A stretch of DNA of 33,097 bases from CAYMQB01 sp964392665. Lineage in GTDB: Bacteria; Hydrothermota; E44-bin80. Made by a program: the position numbers and the translations under genes. Every line of letters starts with the position of its first letter. Positions within the stretch are counted from its first letter, which is position 1. The notes under the pieces were generated by a model. The model did not search any database and was not told the DNA's origin. It saw nothing but the letters and a program-made list of their open reading frames with translations. Of this stretch, positions 31,788 through 33,097 are shown in pieces. The stretch covers positions 1 to 33,097 of the forward strand of contig CAYMQB010000034.1 of the NCBI GenBank assembly GCA_964392665.1. Direction: 5' to 3'.

Positions 31788-31982
31788 CTAAATTTCTTTT
31801 TTGATGTCTTTCCAGTCTCTATACTTTTTCCCTTTGATTTCTGCAATTCCAAGTTTTATTTCTTCAATCTCTTCATTTGTAGCTTCATCTTCTGGTATCA
31901 GTACATTTTTTATTTCTTCAATCTCTTTTTTTATAATCTTTATTTCACTGTACATTTTCGTTAGTAGTTCATCTTTATTCAT
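31788..31982 (-). CDS. Small coiled-coil antitoxin for the RelE-type toxin
   Basis: 64 residues, almost all helical and charged: heptads through KIIKKEIEEIKNVLIPEDEA then NEEIEEIKLGIAEIKGKKYR and a DWKDIKKEI tail. It lies immediately upstream of the toxin gene and starts behind AAGGAGA, the usual antitoxin-first order. I see no ribbon-helix-helix, AbrB or HTH motif, so whether it represses its own promoter is unclear. The related remnant at 30811-30888 shows that the gene was once duplicated here. Assigned as antitoxin mainly from context. Confidence 0.75.
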   Translation of the reverse strand: MNKDELLTKMYSEIKIIKKEIEEIKNVLIPEDEATNEEIEEIKLGIAEIKGKKYRDWKDIKKEI

Positions 31983-32289
31983 ATTTTTTCTCCTTTTTAA
32001 ACTTGATTATTGACTACATTGTGAAACTAAATCAGCAACTTTTCGCGACCTAAGAAATAGCACTTCATTCTAATACAATATAGCATTCTCCAACTGGTTT
32101 GTCAAGAATATTAGGGGAAGGCCTTAAAGCAAAAATTCACACATTCATGTACCGTCCGCACTCAAAGGTAAACTATAAAGCAATGCAAATTAGGCAATAT
32201 TATCCACTTCAGAGTTTTAGTTCGCGCTTTTTGGAAATACTGCATTCTGCATTGAAAGTTAGAACTGGAGCTAAATTTCAGTTTTCAGC

Positions 32290-32325
32290 CTGACCCCACT
32301 ACGTTGACTGACCCCACTACGTTGA
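32290..32325. repeat. Tandem 18-bp direct repeat
   Basis: CTGACCCCACTACGTTGA occurs twice in a row without a spacer and without mismatch, joined directly to the TCATGCTGAA repeat block. Confidence 0.8.
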
Positions 32326-32403
32326 TGTCATGCTGAACAATGTCATCCTGAATCCTGATTTTCATCAGGACAAGCTTATTTCAGGATTGTTTCAGCATCT
32401 TGA
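32325..32403. repeat. TCATGCTGAA dispersed repeat with nested hairpins
   Basis: Related to 15159-15255. TCCTGA-TTTTCA-TCAGGA is a perfect 6-bp hairpin nested in competing AATCCTGA / TCAGGATT pairings, and TCATGCTGAA near the left end opposes TTTCAGCATC at the right end. Confidence 0.55.
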
Positions 32404-32528
32404 TGTTTAAGGTTTTAAATTGTGAGTGTGTAATTTCGTCTTATGCGGTGTATTACTTCCCAGTTTTGGGATTTCAAGTTATGTTGTCTTATGTCTGCCA
32501 TTGTAGGTCAAGGGAATAATTTGTTTTC

Positions 32529-33097
32529 CTACAGGACAATAGCTTTTCTTGAACAAGCTCCGTTTTGATGTACTACGAAATAGATTCCTCTGTGCAGACT
32601 TATCTTCAATAATCCTTTTGATTTATATATTTGCCACTCTTTTACCTTTCTGCCCGTGACATCTATGACTGCGATTTTGTTATTCCTATTTTCATTCAAA
32701 TTACTGAATTCTATTGTAAGGGTATTTCTATTCAGGGTTGGACAGAAAAGTGTGAGTCTATCATTAGTTTCAGTGGATTCGCAAACCGCAGATGTTGCTG
32801 TAATAGAATCTTCTGAGGAAAGGTAGCTTTCCGTTCCTGCTTCTATGACTGCAGAGACTGTATAAAAATACGTATGTCCGGCAATAGCCGAGGTATCGAT
32901 GTAAAAGGTGTCTACATACGGGGAACTGTTCAGTCTATCATAGGGACCACCTGCACTGTCACTTCTATATATAAAATAACCTTTTATGTCGGGTTCAGGA
33001 TTCTTATTCCATTGGACAAAAACGTCAGCCCTGACTGGTACGTACAAAGATAATCCTTGTGGTGCTTCAGGATGCATCCATCCAGTATTCCAGAGGT
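32529..33097 (-). CDS. C-terminal part of a secreted protein: fibronectin III plus sorting domain (5' end outside window)
   Basis: The frame stays open to the window edge (reading LWNTGWMHPEAPQGL at the boundary), so the gene starts beyond it. A fibronectin type III domain follows (FVQWNKNPEPDIKGYFIYRSD, then YFYTVSAV), then a short C-terminal domain: RLTLFCPTLNRNTLTIEFSN, IAVIDVTGRKVKEWQ and RGIYFVVHQNG, ending ..KAIVL. The GRKVKEW and GIYFVV motifs are those of type IX-like sorting domains and of the Kelch protein at the other end of the window. Probably exported and surface-linked. The catalytic or binding part, if any, is outside the window. Confidence 0.8.
   Translation of the reverse strand, partial: LWNTGWMHPEAPQGLSLYVPVRADVFVQWNKNPEPDIKGYFIYRSDSAGGPYDRLNSSPYVDTFYIDTSAIAGHTYFYTVSAVIEAGTESYLSSEDSITATSAVCESTETNDRLTLFCPTLNRNTLTIEFSNLNENRNNKIAVIDVTGRKVKEWQIYKSKGLLKISLHRGIYFVVHQNGACSRKAIVL

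Larger units (their letters stand above)
31983..32528. other. Gene-free stretch between the secreted-protein gene and the toxin-antitoxin genes
   Basis: Small frames here have no family features and I treat them as non-coding. It holds an 18-bp tandem pair (32290-32325), a TCATGCTGAA repeat block with nested hairpins (32325-32403), and AT-rich sequence. I find no convincing promoter for the antitoxin and no clear terminator for the secreted protein, though the nested hairpins might serve. Confidence 0.5.

Noticed and set aside
32099..32293. 64-codon plus-strand frame between the toxin-antitoxin pair and the secreted protein
   Set aside because: No recognisable domain, ends in repeat DNA, and has no ribosome binding site.

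Overview
The window comes from a low-GC bacterium that favours AGA/AGG arginine codons. Both edges carry large secreted proteins that end in a type IX-like or FlgD-like C-terminal sorting domain, which points to an FCB-group or candidate-phylum lineage (WOR-3/Stahlbacteria, TA06 or Cloacimonadota-like). This is inferred from gene content; the window has no rRNA or other phylogenetic marker that I could place.

Layout. 1-6495: the end of a secreted Kelch-propeller protein, a textbook terminator, then three separately placed housekeeping genes (nadE, purE, uvrB). 7127-14607: a complete Rnf ferredoxin:NAD+ oxidoreductase set in the order rnfC-D-G-E-A-B. It is preceded by a perfect 20-bp palindrome and promoter, and followed by an unusual zinc-ribbon/beta-propeller gene and an RseC-family gene. 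14744-17409: a minus-strand single-domain response regulator, a decayed class IV histone-deacetylase-like gene beside a foldback repeat, and a minus-strand GlcD-type FAD oxidase. 17538-20613: tRNA-Val, groES-groEL with an inverted repeat in the leader, an FmdB-type zinc ribbon protein and a lipoprotein. 20664-24005 (minus): a 1113-residue zinc ribbon-adenylyl cyclase-ATPase-TPR signalling protein. 24433-30054: a MacAB-TolC-like efflux set (Yip1-family membrane protein, ABC ATPase, TolC, membrane fusion protein, FtsX-type permease). 30157-31982 (minus): a methyltransferase, a stretch of gene remnants, and a RelE-type toxin-antitoxin pair. 32529-33097 (minus): the end of another secreted protein.

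How the genes work together. Rnf would couple reduced ferredoxin to NAD+ reduction and ion pumping. The palindrome before it fits both the Rex (NADH/NAD+) and the CRP (cAMP) operator patterns, and the window also encodes an adenylyl cyclase. RseC-family proteins are known to accompany Rnf/Rsx complexes. The efflux genes form a co-directional transporter cluster that is interrupted by repeats.

The non-coding DNA is notable. Intergenic gaps are mosaics of short dispersed repeats that recur many times in this window. One family always lies just after a stop codon, in the sense of the gene. Several promoters (nadE, the GlcD-type gene, the cyclase) have their -10 box only 5-7 bases before the start codon with no good ribosome binding site, suggesting leaderless mRNAs. 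Between 30811 and 31376 lie three remnants, two of which keep the first and last parts of a gene with the middle removed. I saw no CRISPR array, complete insertion sequence, integrase or rRNA.
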